Positions 1 to 8,077 of a stretch of DNA of 22,922 nt are shown piece after piece. Position numbers and translations under genes: made by a program. The stretch is from NCBI GenBank assembly GCA_937938065.1, contig CALDBH010000055.1:1-22922 (forward strand), written 5' to 3'. How positions within the stretch are numbered: position 1 is the first letter of the stretch; each line of letters starts with the position of its first letter. This stretch comes from an uncultured Sulfurovum sp. (GTDB lineage: Bacteria > Campylobacterota > Campylobacteria > Campylobacterales > Sulfurovaceae). The notes below the pieces were generated by a model, which saw only the letters and a program-made list of their open reading frames with translations, ran no database searches and was not told where the DNA came from.

Positions 1-1085
1 ATACCTCCTGAGACGTTTATAAATACATCATAGGTGCCAAGAGGCAGATCAAGTTTCTTTTCCAGCAGTGCCAAGAGCATACCTAGACGGTTGTTGTCAA
101 AACCGGTAGAACTTCTTTTTGCGTGTCCGTAAGATTCTGAAACCAAGGCTTGTACTTCTACGATGATAGGTCGGCTTCCCTCCATAATAACAGTAAGTGC
201 GGATCCTGACTGAAGTTTATCTTTGTTGAAAAATTTTCCTGCCATGCTTTTTGCATCATTCAGACCTTCTTTATTCATTTCAAATATACCCACTTCATTG
301 GTCGCGCCAAAACGGTTTTTAAAACCTCGTAAGAGGCGTAGATCAGAGTTTGTATCACCTTCAAAGTATAAAACAGTATCTACCATATGTTCAAGTACTC
401 TAGGACCGGCGATGGATCCGTCTTTTGTGATATGACCGATGATAAAGATGGGTATATGTAAAGATTTTGCGATACGCATAAGCTCAAAAGTGATCGTGCG
501 TACCTGAGTGACTGAACCAGGTGCAGAGGGCGTTTCATCAGAGTAGAGTGTTTGTATGGAGTCTATGACGATAAGTTCATAGTTTTGATTGTTTATTTCT
601 GAAAGGACAGAGCTAAGGTTTATCTCGGGGAGTAGATAAAGATTGTCATGATTTGCTTCGAGTCTGTTCGCCCGTAGTTTTATCTGTCCGGCAGACTCTT
701 CTCCTGAGACGTAAAGGACTTTTTTTGCAGCTCTGGCAAGATTCCCTGCTATCTTGAGCAAAAGGGTGGATTTTCCCACACCTGGACTACCACCTATTAA
801 GGTAAGCGAACCTGGAACTATACCTCCACCCAGTACCAGGTCAAGTTCTCCACTTCCGGAAGTAAAACGGACAATATTGTCTTCTTCTATTTGTGTAATA
901 GGTTTTGCTTTGGGCAAGGATGAACCTGAAGCACTAGAGCTTGAGGTTTCTTTTAAAAATTTAATTTGATCAGAACTCAGTTCTATCATTGTTTCCCATT
1001 GATCACATGAAGTACATTTCCCCATCCATCTTGGAGATTGAAATCCGCATGCCTGACACTCAAATAATGTTTTTTTCTTTGCCAT
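1..1085 (-). CDS. radA: DNA repair protein RadA, 3' end beyond the window
   Basis: RadA is a RecA-like ATPase that works on branched recombination intermediates during recombinational repair. The minus-strand frame starts at ATG 1085 and is still open at base 1, giving 361 codons; the family is usually about 450 residues, so the C-terminal Lon-protease-like domain is cut by the window edge. Visible features are a four-cysteine zinc finger (C10, C13, C24, C27), a Walker A motif GGSPGVGKST at 98-107, the Walker B region around LIVIDSIQT, and the RadA-specific KNRFG motif near residue 257. The start is supported by AGAAGG upstream and a TATAAT box about 30 bases away. It is transcribed divergently from plsC. 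Confidence 0.96.
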   Translation of the reverse strand, partial: MAKKKTLFECQACGFQSPRWMGKCTSCDQWETMIELSSDQIKFLKETSSSSASGSSLPKAKPITQIEEDNIVRFTSGSGELDLVLGGGIVPGSLTLIGGSPGVGKSTLLLKIAGNLARAAKKVLYVSGEESAGQIKLRANRLEANHDNLYLLPEINLSSVLSEINNQNYELIVIDSIQTLYSDETPSAPGSVTQVRTITFELMRIAKSLHIPIFIIGHITKDGSIAGPRVLEHMVDTVLYFEGDTNSDLRLLRGFKNRFGATNEVGIFEMNKEGLNDAKSMAGKFFNKDKLQSGSALTVIMEGSRPIIVEVQALVSESYGHAKRSSTGFDNNRLGMLLALLEKKLDLPLGTYDVFINVSGG

Positions 1086-1114
1086 GATTAACCTTCTGTT
1101 CTATTATGATGGGT

Positions 1115-1120
1115 ATTATA
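1115..1120 (-). promoter_or_regulatory. Predicted -10 box for radA
   Basis: TATAAT on the minus strand would place transcription start near 1108, leaving a leader of about 22 bases that contains the AGAAGG ribosome site. No -35 box is evident, which is usual for sigma-70 promoters in Campylobacterota. Confidence 0.6.
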
Positions 1121-1188
1121 TGTCTAAATGGTGAGAAAAGTAGAAAATATGTCATATTGTCATGTTTTTACTTTTTAATTCTTTTGGT

Positions 1189-1194
1189 TATAAT
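1189..1194 (+). promoter_or_regulatory. Predicted -10 box for plsC
   Basis: TTGGTTATAATTT contains a perfect TATAAT at 1189-1194, preceded by T-rich DNA. Start of transcription would be near 1201. This lies downstream of the first in-frame ATG (1162), so that ATG cannot be in the message, and it supports the GTG start at 1219. Confidence 0.65.
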
Positions 1195-1218
1195 TTCGGC
1201 ATATACGAAGGAATCCTA

Positions 1219-1920
1219 GTGACATTTAATACAATTAAACAGCTTTTTTATGGTCTTTATCTGACAAACAGTTTTGGTTATAGGCTAAAAAAAATCAAGG
1301 ATCCTATGGAAATAAAAAGATTAAGACATGCCTATTCAGCGGCACAACTTAATGCTTTACATGTTTCAGTAAAGATAGAAAATCCGGAAAAACTACCTCA
1401 AGAGGGTCAATATCTTATAGTTATTAACCATAAAAGCATTATCGATCCACCTATTGTAGAAGTGGCACTTGAAGAGACAGAAATATTTGGTCCATGGATT
1501 TCAAAAAAAGAACTTTATAACTCTTTTTTCTTTGGACTGTTTGTACGTAATGCCGGATCAATACTTCTTGACAGAGAAAAAAGCCAAATGAGTGGTTTTT
1601 TTGCTGACACAAAAGAGGCTGTAAAAAGAGGTGAATCTATCTTCATTTTTCCTGAAGGTACACGAAATAAAACAGATAAACCTTTGACAACATTTAAAGA
1701 GGGCTCTCGTCTTATTGCTTTAAAAAATCGTTTGCCTATATTGCCTCTGTATATTAAAACAGATGCAGATAAAGTATTGAAAAATGCATTAAATGACAGT
1801 AAACTGGAACAGGAAGTAACGATAGTGGTTGGGGATATTATAGATTACAAAGAGAAAACCAGTCTTGAAATATTGTATCGTAAAATGTTTTCTCTTGAAG
1901 AAGAGGGTGATCCTTCCTAA
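1219..1920 (+). CDS. plsC: 1-acyl-sn-glycerol-3-phosphate acyltransferase (PlsC family)
   Basis: This enzyme adds the second acyl chain to lysophosphatidic acid at the inner membrane, making phosphatidic acid for phospholipids. The 233-residue product has the acyltransferase block I NHxxxxD (H71, D76) and block III FPEGTR (144-149), and is close to the family length of about 240. I chose GTG 1219 because AAGGA lies six bases upstream and a TATAAT box sits at 1189-1194. The longer frame from ATG 1162 would add 19 residues that begin before the promoter. It converges with ftsY, and the two stop codons overlap by three to four bases. Some PlsC paralogues act on other acyl acceptors, so the substrate is by family. 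Confidence 0.9.
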   Translation: MTFNTIKQLFYGLYLTNSFGYRLKKIKDPMEIKRLRHAYSAAQLNALHVSVKIENPEKLPQEGQYLIVINHKSIIDPPIVEVALEETEIFGPWISKKELYNSFFFGLFVRNAGSILLDREKSQMSGFFADTKEAVKRGESIFIFPEGTRNKTDKPLTTFKEGSRLIALKNRLPILPLYIKTDADKVLKNALNDSKLEQEVTIVVGDIIDYKEKTSLEILYRKMFSLEEEGDPS

Positions 1921-2783
1921 ATAAAGATTTCGTCTAGGATCGTATTGATATATTCATTTGCTTTGAATCGGATAAGATCTTTAGGCTGCTCGCCTGTCCC
2001 TATGTAAAAAATAGGCATTTTCAGTTCATCCGCAATACTTAGAACAGAACCACCTTTAGCCGTACCATCAAGCTTTGTAATGATGATACCATCAATCCCG
2101 ATCATTTCATTAAATGCTTTTGCCTGATTGATTGATGAACTACCCTGTGTACCATCAAGAACAAGCATTTTACGGTGTGGTGCACCGTCAAGTGCCTTTC
2201 CCGCAGTACGGATCATCTTTTTTAACTCTTCACTCAGGTTTGTCTGCGTATGGAGTCTACCTGCCGTGTCGATGATGATGTTGTCAAATCCCTTGGCTTT
2301 TGCAGATTCAATGGTATCATAGACTACAGCAGATGGATCATGTCCTTGTTGTGTCGCGATGATTGGAACCTCTAATTTGTCTGCCCATCTTGTAAGTTGT
2401 TCTATCGCAGCAGCACGAAATGTATCTCCCGCACCCAGAATTACTTTTTTACCTTCTTGTTTATAGCGATACGCCAGTTTGGAGATCGTAGTGGTTTTAC
2501 CTGCACCATTGACACCGATGATCATTTCCACAAAAGGCTTTGCATCACTCTCTTTGAAGTCCGCTTTATATTGAAAAACAGAAATAAGTGAGTTGAATGC
2601 CTGGATCTTATTGATCTTGTCTGGCAATCCATTTAAAAGTTTTTCTACAAGTTCATAATGTACATCTGCTTCAAGCAAGATGTCTTCAAATTCATCTTTG
2701 GGAATACTTTTTCGTTTTGTTGGTGCAACCTCTTTGATCGCATCACTGGTTTTACCCAATACTTTTTTTAATAAATTGAACAT
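1917..2783 (-). CDS. ftsY: Signal recognition particle receptor FtsY
   Basis: FtsY is the membrane-associated GTPase that docks the SRP-ribosome complex at the translocon. The 288-residue protein is essentially the NG domain alone. The N helices occupy about 1-85, followed by G1 GVNGAGKTTT (90-99), the DTFRAAA insertion motif (about 120-126), G3 DTAGR (172-176) and G4 TKLDG (236-240). The long acidic A domain of the E. coli protein is absent, and a short positively charged amphipathic N-terminus (MFNLLKKVLGK) may be the membrane contact. It starts six bases after the TlpA-like gene ends, so the two are probably co-transcribed. AAGG lies about ten bases before the ATG. Confidence 0.96.
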   Translation of the reverse strand: MFNLLKKVLGKTSDAIKEVAPTKRKSIPKDEFEDILLEADVHYELVEKLLNGLPDKINKIQAFNSLISVFQYKADFKESDAKPFVEMIIGVNGAGKTTTISKLAYRYKQEGKKVILGAGDTFRAAAIEQLTRWADKLEVPIIATQQGHDPSAVVYDTIESAKAKGFDNIIIDTAGRLHTQTNLSEELKKMIRTAGKALDGAPHRKMLVLDGTQGSSSINQAKAFNEMIGIDGIIITKLDGTAKGGSVLSIADELKMPIFYIGTGEQPKDLIRFKANEYINTILDEIFI

Positions 2784-2789
2784 AATCTA

Positions 2790-3512
2790 TTACCTTGCTT
2801 TTAATTGTTTTTTTGCTTGTTGTATATCGTATTCTATCATTTCTACGGGCACGCTACCTTCATAATGGGTAAAATACTCACCCTCAACATACATCACTGT
2901 GAGTGGAATGGAAAAATTCTTAGGTAAGTGGAGTATCGTTGCCAGCAGATTTGCAAAGGCATCGTTGTATGTACCGTTAGAGATAAAATAGTTGACTTGA
3001 TTTTTTGCTATAAACGTCTCCAGGTCAGCTTGCACAATACTATCATGGGTAAGTATACCTACGACAAAAAGCTCTTTTTGGTATTTTTTCTGAAGATCAT
3101 TCAGATAGGGCATCTCTCCAATACAAGGTGGGCACCATGTAGCAAAGAGGTTTACAATAACAATAGGCTGTGACGCGTTCTGGAAAATGACTTTGCTATC
3201 GTTAACGGTGACTTTATGACTTTCCGCTTTTGTGTTAATGAGTGTAAATACCTCTGGCTTTTTCTCCGGTACAGAGATATTTATTTCGGGTGTAGAGAGC
3301 TCTGTTGTTGGAAGCGTATCAAGTAGCTCATCTTGTTTCTTCCCTATTTTAAATCTTTTGTCTTCTTGTTCAACGCTATCTTTTTCCGAAAAAACTTCAG
3401 TAGTGTTTTCTGTGGGGATAGAAGAAACTTCGGGTTTTTCATCTTCCCACCCTATAAAGATGAACAAGATAATGAGTAAAATGAGTAAAACAACAGCACC
3501 TATTTTATGCAC
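2790..3512 (-). CDS. Membrane-anchored TlpA/ResA-like thioredoxin-fold protein
   Basis: Periplasmic thiol-disulfide oxidoreductases of this kind reduce disulfides, for example in apocytochrome c or other exported proteins. The frame is open further upstream (to 3596), but GTG 3512 is preferred. AAAAGGG ends five bases before it, a minus-strand TATAAT at 3543-3548 predicts transcription start near 3536, and the protein then begins with a clean membrane anchor (residues 4-22). The 240-residue product has an acidic, Ser/Thr/Pro-rich linker (about 23-85) and then a thioredoxin fold with ATWCPPC (C127, C130). The CPPC active site is typical of TlpA/ResA-type proteins. It leads an apparent operon with ftsY. 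The specific substrate cannot be read from the sequence. Confidence 0.85.
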   Translation of the reverse strand: MHKIGAVVLLILLIILFIFIGWEDEKPEVSSIPTENTTEVFSEKDSVEQEDKRFKIGKKQDELLDTLPTTELSTPEINISVPEKKPEVFTLINTKAESHKVTVNDSKVIFQNASQPIVIVNLFATWCPPCIGEMPYLNDLQKKYQKELFVVGILTHDSIVQADLETFIAKNQVNYFISNGTYNDAFANLLATILHLPKNFSIPLTVMYVEGEYFTHYEGSVPVEMIEYDIQQAKKQLKAR

Positions 3513-3526
3513 ACAGACCCTTTTGG

Positions 3527-3548
3527 TATAATTAGTACGGCGATTATA
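3527..3548. promoter_or_regulatory. Back-to-back overlapping promoters for the TlpA-like and cyclo-ligase genes
   Basis: TATAAT on the plus strand at 3527-3532 predicts start near 3539 for the cyclo-ligase gene. TATAAT on the minus strand (3548 down to 3543) predicts start near 3536 for the TlpA-like gene. Each -10 box lies just beyond the other's start point, so the two polymerase footprints overlap and the transcripts share about four bases at their 5' ends. Confidence 0.6.
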
Positions 3549-3571
3549 GCCAAAGAGCAATAAATAATAAG

Positions 3572-4135
3572 ATGAATAGACGGATTGGTATGACAAAAGA
3601 AGGTAAAAAAAAGCAATTTAGATGTGAAAGCCTGAAACGATTAAAACAAGCTTCTGGATATGGCAGTTATCAAAAAGACAAGAAGATATTAGAAGTTTTG
3701 TACAAATATATCGTCCAAAGCAATGTGAAAAGTATTATGCTTTATATACCTTTGAAAACTGAAGTGAACTTATATCCACTGATAAAACGTTTGCGCCAGG
3801 AAAAGAAACTGCTCTATGTGCCGTTTATGGAAGGTACAAGTTTTAGGTTGGTAAAATATAGACTCCCACTAAAGAAAAAGAAGTTCGGGATAAATGAACC
3901 CAATGATTCAAAACAATACAGAATAAAAAATATAGATATAGCTATTGTACCTATTGTGGGAGTAGATGTAACACGCAGACGTGTTGGATTTGGTAAAGGT
4001 ATGTATGATAGATTTTATGAAAAACAGAATAAAAATATAAAAAAAACAGTTTTTGTAGCGCGTGAATTGTGTTACAGCAAAGAGATCATAACAGACGAAT
4101 ATGATGTAAAAGCAGACATGATTATAACCGCTTAA
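3572..4135 (+). CDS. 5-formyltetrahydrofolate cyclo-ligase family protein
   Basis: The family converts 5-formyl-THF to 5,10-methenyl-THF using ATP, returning a storage folate to one-carbon metabolism. The 187-residue product has the expected length and the hallmark glycine-rich loop near the C-terminus, GFGKGMYDRF (139-148), which matches the family GxGxGxYDR signature. Basic residues in the N-terminal 25 positions fit the ATP-binding part. ATG 3572 has only a weak ribosome site (TAAG); ATG 3590 (MTKEGKKK) is an alternative start. It is transcribed divergently from the TlpA-like gene. The protein is unusually Lys/Arg-rich for its family. Confidence 0.87.
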   Translation: MNRRIGMTKEGKKKQFRCESLKRLKQASGYGSYQKDKKILEVLYKYIVQSNVKSIMLYIPLKTEVNLYPLIKRLRQEKKLLYVPFMEGTSFRLVKYRLPLKKKKFGINEPNDSKQYRIKNIDIAIVPIVGVDVTRRRVGFGKGMYDRFYEKQNKNIKKTVFVARELCYSKEIITDEYDVKADMIITA

Positions 4136-4226
4136 TAGGTTTTGTCAAAAGCAAAGCTTGAATGTTCGAATAACATAGGAACTTGGTTTGTATGTTATGA
4201 GACATGTAATGACCGAAGGATAAGCA

Positions 4227-5753
4227 ATGTTAGGGATAAGAGGAATTTCCAGTGTAACTGTGGTAGCTATTGGGACAGCTGTGTGTTACCTGTGGCTAAA
4301 AAATAGTACCAAAAACAGATTTTCATACATACAGCTAGAAGCAAAAGCCAAGGCTAACGCCATAGAAAAAGAGACGGAACTTTTACTGAAGTCTGCGCAT
4401 GTGAAGATCAAAGAAAAAGAGTTAGAACAAGAGCGTGAATTTCAAAAACGTGTGGCAAAGGTCGATGAACGTAATCGTGCATTGATATTGCAAACGAAAG
4501 AATTGACTTCAACAGAAGAGCGTTTAAATCTTTTGGAACAGAGAGTTTTGGATAAAGAAACACATTTGGAAAAACTTGAAAGAAAAAAGCAAGATGAGAT
4601 CGCCAATGCAGTAGATAAAATGCAAAATATAGCTTCTTTGACAAAAGAGGAAGCAAAGGCATACATTTTAGAAAAAGTAGAAGAGCAGAGTCGTGCAGAT
4701 GTTGCAGGTATCGTACGTAAGTATGAGCAGATGGCAAAAGATGAAGGGGAAAGAAAAGCCAATTATATTTTAGCTCAGGCAACTACACGTTATGCCGGTG
4801 ATTTTGCAGGTGAACGTCTCATTAATCTTGTGAACTTACCAAGTGATGAGCATAAAGGGCGTATCATCGGTAAGGAAGGTAGAAATATTAAAACACTGGA
4901 GATGCTCTTGGGTGTGGACATTGTGATAGATGAAACACCAGGCGTGATCCTTGTAAGCAGTTTTAATTTGTATCGAAGGGCTATTGCAACCAGGGTCATA
5001 GAGATACTAGTAGAAGATGGACGGATACACCCAGGTCGCATAGAGGAAGTACATACCAAAGTACAAGAGGAGTTTGAGCAAAAAACCTTTGAAGAGGGCG
5101 AAAACATACTGATAGAATTAGGCCTTTTCCCTATGCATGAAGAGCTTGTGAGGCTTTTAGGCCGTATGAAATACAGAGCCAGTTATGGACAAAATGCACT
5201 GGCACATACCTTGGAAGTGGCTAAACTTGCACGTGTGATGGCAGCGGAAATGGGTGGAGATGAAAAACTTGCGCTTCGTGCAGGACTCTTACATGATATT
5301 GGTAAGGCACTGACACAAGATTTGGGCGGCTCACATGTAGACATAGGTGTAGATCTTTGTCGTAGGCATGGAGAACACCCTTCAGTCATCAATGCGATCT
5401 ATGCCCATCATGGACATGAAGAACCAGACTCTGTAGAGAGTGCTGCCGTGTGTGCTGCAGATAAACTCTCTGCAGCAAGACCCGGAGCAAGAAGAGAAGT
5501 ACTTGAAAGCTTTACGAAACGTGTGAAAGAAGTAGAAGACATTGCACTAAGTAGAGAATATGTCAATCAAGCGTATGCTATTAATGCAGGTAGAGAGATA
5601 CGTGTTTTTGTGAATGCGCAAAAGATGAGTGACAACGAAACCGTACTTTTAAGTAAAGAGATAGCCAAAGAGATACAAAAAAAAGTGCAGTACCCCGGTG
5701 AGATAAAAGTGAATGTGATCAGAGAAACACGTGCGACAAGTTACGCTAAATAA
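4227..5753 (+). CDS. rny: Ribonuclease Y
   Basis: RNase Y is a membrane-bound endoribonuclease that starts mRNA decay. The 508-residue product is near the usual 510-520. It shows an N-terminal membrane segment (about 7-24), a long charged coiled coil (about 30-190), a KH domain with GRIIGKEGRN (near 211-220) that binds RNA, and an HD phosphohydrolase domain with LLHDIGK (near 353-359) holding the metal-binding His-Asp pair. AAGGA lies about eight bases before the ATG. The C-terminal region after the HD domain ends in the family's conserved GEIKVNVIRE stretch. It appears to be a single-gene unit, and the 91-base gap before it holds no clear promoter. Confidence 0.96.
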   Translation: MLGIRGISSVTVVAIGTAVCYLWLKNSTKNRFSYIQLEAKAKANAIEKETELLLKSAHVKIKEKELEQEREFQKRVAKVDERNRALILQTKELTSTEERLNLLEQRVLDKETHLEKLERKKQDEIANAVDKMQNIASLTKEEAKAYILEKVEEQSRADVAGIVRKYEQMAKDEGERKANYILAQATTRYAGDFAGERLINLVNLPSDEHKGRIIGKEGRNIKTLEMLLGVDIVIDETPGVILVSSFNLYRRAIATRVIEILVEDGRIHPGRIEEVHTKVQEEFEQKTFEEGENILIELGLFPMHEELVRLLGRMKYRASYGQNALAHTLEVAKLARVMAAEMGGDEKLALRAGLLHDIGKALTQDLGGSHVDIGVDLCRRHGEHPSVINAIYAHHGHEEPDSVESAAVCAADKLSAARPGARREVLESFTKRVKEVEDIALSREYVNQAYAINAGREIRVFVNAQKMSDNETVLLSKEIAKEIQKKVQYPGEIKVNVIRETRATSYAK

Positions 5754-5789
5754 ACATACTGGATTATGCAAAGTAAATTTTAAAATTGT

Positions 5790-5795
5790 TATAAT
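5790..5795 (+). promoter_or_regulatory. Predicted -10 box for ppiA-cmoB
   Basis: TTGTTATAATAT contains TATAAT at 5790-5795, preceded by T-rich sequence. Transcription would start near 5802, about 32 bases ahead of the cyclophilin ATG. Confidence 0.6.
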
Positions 5796-5833
5796 ATAAG
5801 TTAAACATAAATAAATATGAGAAGGACATATAA

Positions 5834-6367
5834 ATGAAGAAACTATTAGTAGCTTTACTGTTTTTAGGATTGGGTTTTCAAGCATATGCAAAAGATACGA
5901 TTGTTGTACTTGAAACAAATGTAGGGAAAATAGAATTAAAGATGTATCCGGAAGTGGCACCGCTTGCTGTGGAAAACTTTACGACACATGTTAAAAATGG
6001 GTATTACAATGGACTTATTTTTCATAGGGTTATTAAAGGATTTATGATCCAGGGCGGAGATCCTACCGGTACTGGTATGGGAGGTGAGTCTATCTGGAAA
6101 AAAGATTTTAAAGATGAATTTGCACCAAATGTTGTTTTTGACAAGCCTTTTTTACTTGCAATGGCAAATAGAGGTCCTAAAACAAACGGGAGTCAGTTTT
6201 TCATCACACTTGCACCAACGGGTTGGCTAAATGGCAAACATACGATCTTTGGAGAAGTGGTTAAGGGACAAGAAGTAGCACGTAAGATAGAGAATGTATC
6301 GGTTTCCAGAGGCTCTAACAGACCATTATTTGAGCAAGTCATCAAGAAAGCGTACATTAAAAAATAG
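5834..6367 (+). CDS. ppiA: Periplasmic cyclophilin-type peptidyl-prolyl isomerase
   Basis: Cyclophilins catalyse cis-trans isomerisation of prolyl bonds; this one is exported. Residues 1-19 form a signal peptide (MKKLLVALLFLGLG core, ending AYA) with cleavage predicted before KDT. The isomerase domain carries FHRVIKGFMIQGGDPTGTG (63-81), including the catalytic Arg of FHRV, and NGSQFFIT (118-125). At 177 residues it is a minimal single-domain enzyme. AGAAGGA lies seven bases before the ATG, giving a strong ribosome site. The stop codon TAG is followed at once by the ATG of cmoB, so the two are translated from one message and probably coupled. A cytoplasmic PpiB assignment is less likely because of the signal peptide. 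Confidence 0.93.
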   Translation: MKKLLVALLFLGLGFQAYAKDTIVVLETNVGKIELKMYPEVAPLAVENFTTHVKNGYYNGLIFHRVIKGFMIQGGDPTGTGMGGESIWKKDFKDEFAPNVVFDKPFLLAMANRGPKTNGSQFFITLAPTGWLNGKHTIFGEVVKGQEVARKIENVSVSRGSNRPLFEQVIKKAYIKK

Positions 6368-7273
6368 ATGGATTTAAATACATTACGAGATGAGCGTAAG
6401 AAATGGCTTACGTGGAAAAACATAATTCCTTACCAGGAAGCCATTAAAGTGCTTAGAACGTATGAAGATGTTGAAGTGAAGCTTGGGGATAGGGTTGAAG
6501 TTCAAATTCCAAATCTCAGTAGAGAAGATGCTCAGCAGATAAAAGAGACGGCACTTCTGATGAAGCCTTGGCGAAAAGGGCCGTTTCAGATCAATGACCT
6601 TTTTATAGACTCTGAATGGCAAAGCCAGATCAAATACAAACTGCTTGAACCACACTTCGATCTTAAAGACAAGATCGTTGGTGACATAGGGTGCAATAAT
6701 GGGTATTATCTGTTTCGTATGTTATCGCAAGCACCTAAAAAACTTATAGGATTTGACCCTTCTGCTATCTATTACTCTCAATTTCAGTTTATCAATCATT
6801 TTATAAAGTCTGAGATCGTCTATGAACTTTTGGGTGTAGAACATGTAGAGTTCTATGAACATAAATTTGATACACTTTTTTGTTTAGGTGTACTTTATCA
6901 CAGGTCTGATCCGGTGGCGATGCTTAAATCACTGTTTAAAGGGCTTAACAAAGGCGGTGAACTCATTTTAGATACCTTTATGATAGATGGTGAAGGTGAG
7001 ATGTGTTTGACTCCTCGAGACCGTTATTCAAAGATACCAAATATCTACTTCGTGCCTACAGTCAGCGCTTTAAAGAACTGGTGCTTTAGGGCAGGGTTTG
7101 AAACAGTTGAAGTATTGGAAACCATGAAAACCAAATCTAATGAACAAAGAAAAACAGAGTGGATAGACACACAAAGTCTTGAAGATTTCCTTGACCCTGA
7201 TGATGATACAAAGACCGTCGAGGGGTATCCTGCACCTAAAAGAGTCTACATAAAAGCAATTAAATCATTATAA
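6368..7273 (+). CDS. cmoB: tRNA U34 carboxymethyltransferase CmoB
   Basis: CmoB transfers a carboxymethyl group from carboxy-S-adenosylmethionine to 5-hydroxyuridine at the tRNA wobble base, making cmo5U. The 301-residue product has the family landmarks: MKPWRKGPF (65-73), FIDSEW (79-84), a SAM-type binding loop DIGCNNGYYLFRM (106-118) in place of the more common GCGSGYHMWRM, and CLGVLYHRSDP in the second half. It is about 20 residues shorter than the E. coli enzyme, mostly at the N-terminus. It abuts the cyclophilin stop with zero spacing and has no ribosome site of its own that I can see, which suggests translation by re-initiation. Its partner cmoA is not in the window. Confidence 0.93.
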   Translation: MDLNTLRDERKKWLTWKNIIPYQEAIKVLRTYEDVEVKLGDRVEVQIPNLSREDAQQIKETALLMKPWRKGPFQINDLFIDSEWQSQIKYKLLEPHFDLKDKIVGDIGCNNGYYLFRMLSQAPKKLIGFDPSAIYYSQFQFINHFIKSEIVYELLGVEHVEFYEHKFDTLFCLGVLYHRSDPVAMLKSLFKGLNKGGELILDTFMIDGEGEMCLTPRDRYSKIPNIYFVPTVSALKNWCFRAGFETVEVLETMKTKSNEQRKTEWIDTQSLEDFLDPDDDTKTVEGYPAPKRVYIKAIKSL

Positions 7274-7333
7274 TTTACTATAAATAGCCGATTAGTTCAA
7301 TTTACTTTTATTTTTAAATAAGGTTGATTTAGC

Positions 7334-7339
7334 TATAAA
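7334..7339 (+). promoter_or_regulatory. Predicted -10 box for hsrA
   Basis: GCTATAAAT gives TATAAA at 7334-7339, with start of transcription near 7346 and a leader of about 60 bases. Another TATAAT overlaps the cmoB stop (7269-7274) and could provide a second, longer transcript. Confidence 0.45.
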
Positions 7340-7351
7340 TACGCTAATAAA

Positions 7352-7390
7352 AGAGAAAAGTGGACAAAGTTTAAGTTTTGTCCACTCTCT
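7352..7390 (+). promoter_or_regulatory. Large hairpin in the hsrA leader
   Basis: GTGGACAAA (7360-7368) pairs perfectly with TTTGTCCAC (7377-7385). The helix extends by AGAGA (7352-7356) with TCTCT (7386-7390) after a bulge of three A. This is a 14-pair hairpin with an eight-base loop, ending 16 bases before the hsrA ATG. No T-run follows, so it is not a standard terminator. As DNA it is also an inverted repeat that could be an operator. Confidence 0.6.
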
Positions 7391-7406
7391 TATTGATTGG
7401 AAAAGA

Positions 7407-8066
7407 ATGAGAATATTAACGGTAGGTTTCAACGACGAATACGTTAAGGAACTTGAAAAAGAATTAGATAAATACTTTATTTGTATTGTAGACAATGCAA
7501 AAGATATGTATGATGCAACCAATTTTACAGACTTTAGACACTATGAACTGGTTGTGATCGTGGACGAAGGTGTAAAGTTTTCACTTGAGCGTTACGTGAA
7601 TGAAGTAAAAAAGAAAAAGAGTGAAACGAAGATTATGATACTGACAAATAATGTCAAGGCACAATCTGGTTTCTTCTCTTTGGGTGTAGATGATGTGATC
7701 TATCAGCATTGCGAATACCCTGATCTTATCGCTGCTAGAGTTCTGGCAAATATGAGACACCTTTTTGGTACACAGGTAAACATTGATAAGCTTGTGATTG
7801 ATATCGCAAATAAAAAGATAGAATATGATGAGAAAATCGTTTCTCTCAATGGTAAGACATTTGATATCTTGGCATACCTTGCACTTCGTAAGCAACGTGT
7901 TTTCTCTAAAGATGAAATCATTAATGCACTTTGGGAAGAACCTGAGTATGTCAGTGATAACACTGTTGAAGTAGCGATCAATCAGATCAGAAAAAGATTG
8001 AAGAGCATCCTCGGATTCCAAGTGATCCATACAGTACGTCGTAGAGGCTATAAATTTTCTTATTAA
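7407..8066 (+). CDS. hsrA: HsrA-type orphan response regulator (OmpR family) with degenerate receiver
   Basis: HsrA (HP1043 in Helicobacter, Cj0355 in Campylobacter) is an essential, phosphorylation-independent transcription regulator found in Campylobacterota. The 219-residue product has an N-terminal receiver-like domain (1-120) and a C-terminal winged helix (about 125-219) with the HsrA-typical stretches WEEPE, VEVAINQIRKRL and TVRRRGY. In the receiver, VGF replaces the acidic VDD triad near the N-terminus. Val52 occupies the usual phospho-Asp position in YELVVIVDEG, with Asp53 one place later. No histidine kinase gene is adjacent, as expected for an orphan. GGA lies six to eight bases before the ATG, after a leader hairpin. 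Confidence 0.88.
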   Translation: MRILTVGFNDEYVKELEKELDKYFICIVDNAKDMYDATNFTDFRHYELVVIVDEGVKFSLERYVNEVKKKKSETKIMILTNNVKAQSGFFSLGVDDVIYQHCEYPDLIAARVLANMRHLFGTQVNIDKLVIDIANKKIEYDEKIVSLNGKTFDILAYLALRKQRVFSKDEIINALWEEPEYVSDNTVEVAINQIRKRLKSILGFQVIHTVRRRGYKFSY

Positions 8067-8077
8067 GTGTTTCCTTT

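Noticed and set aside
4408..5107. Long minus-strand open frames across rny
   Set aside because: They are antisense to a clear RNase Y gene, lack ribosome sites, and have the Ser/Leu-rich composition of reverse reading.
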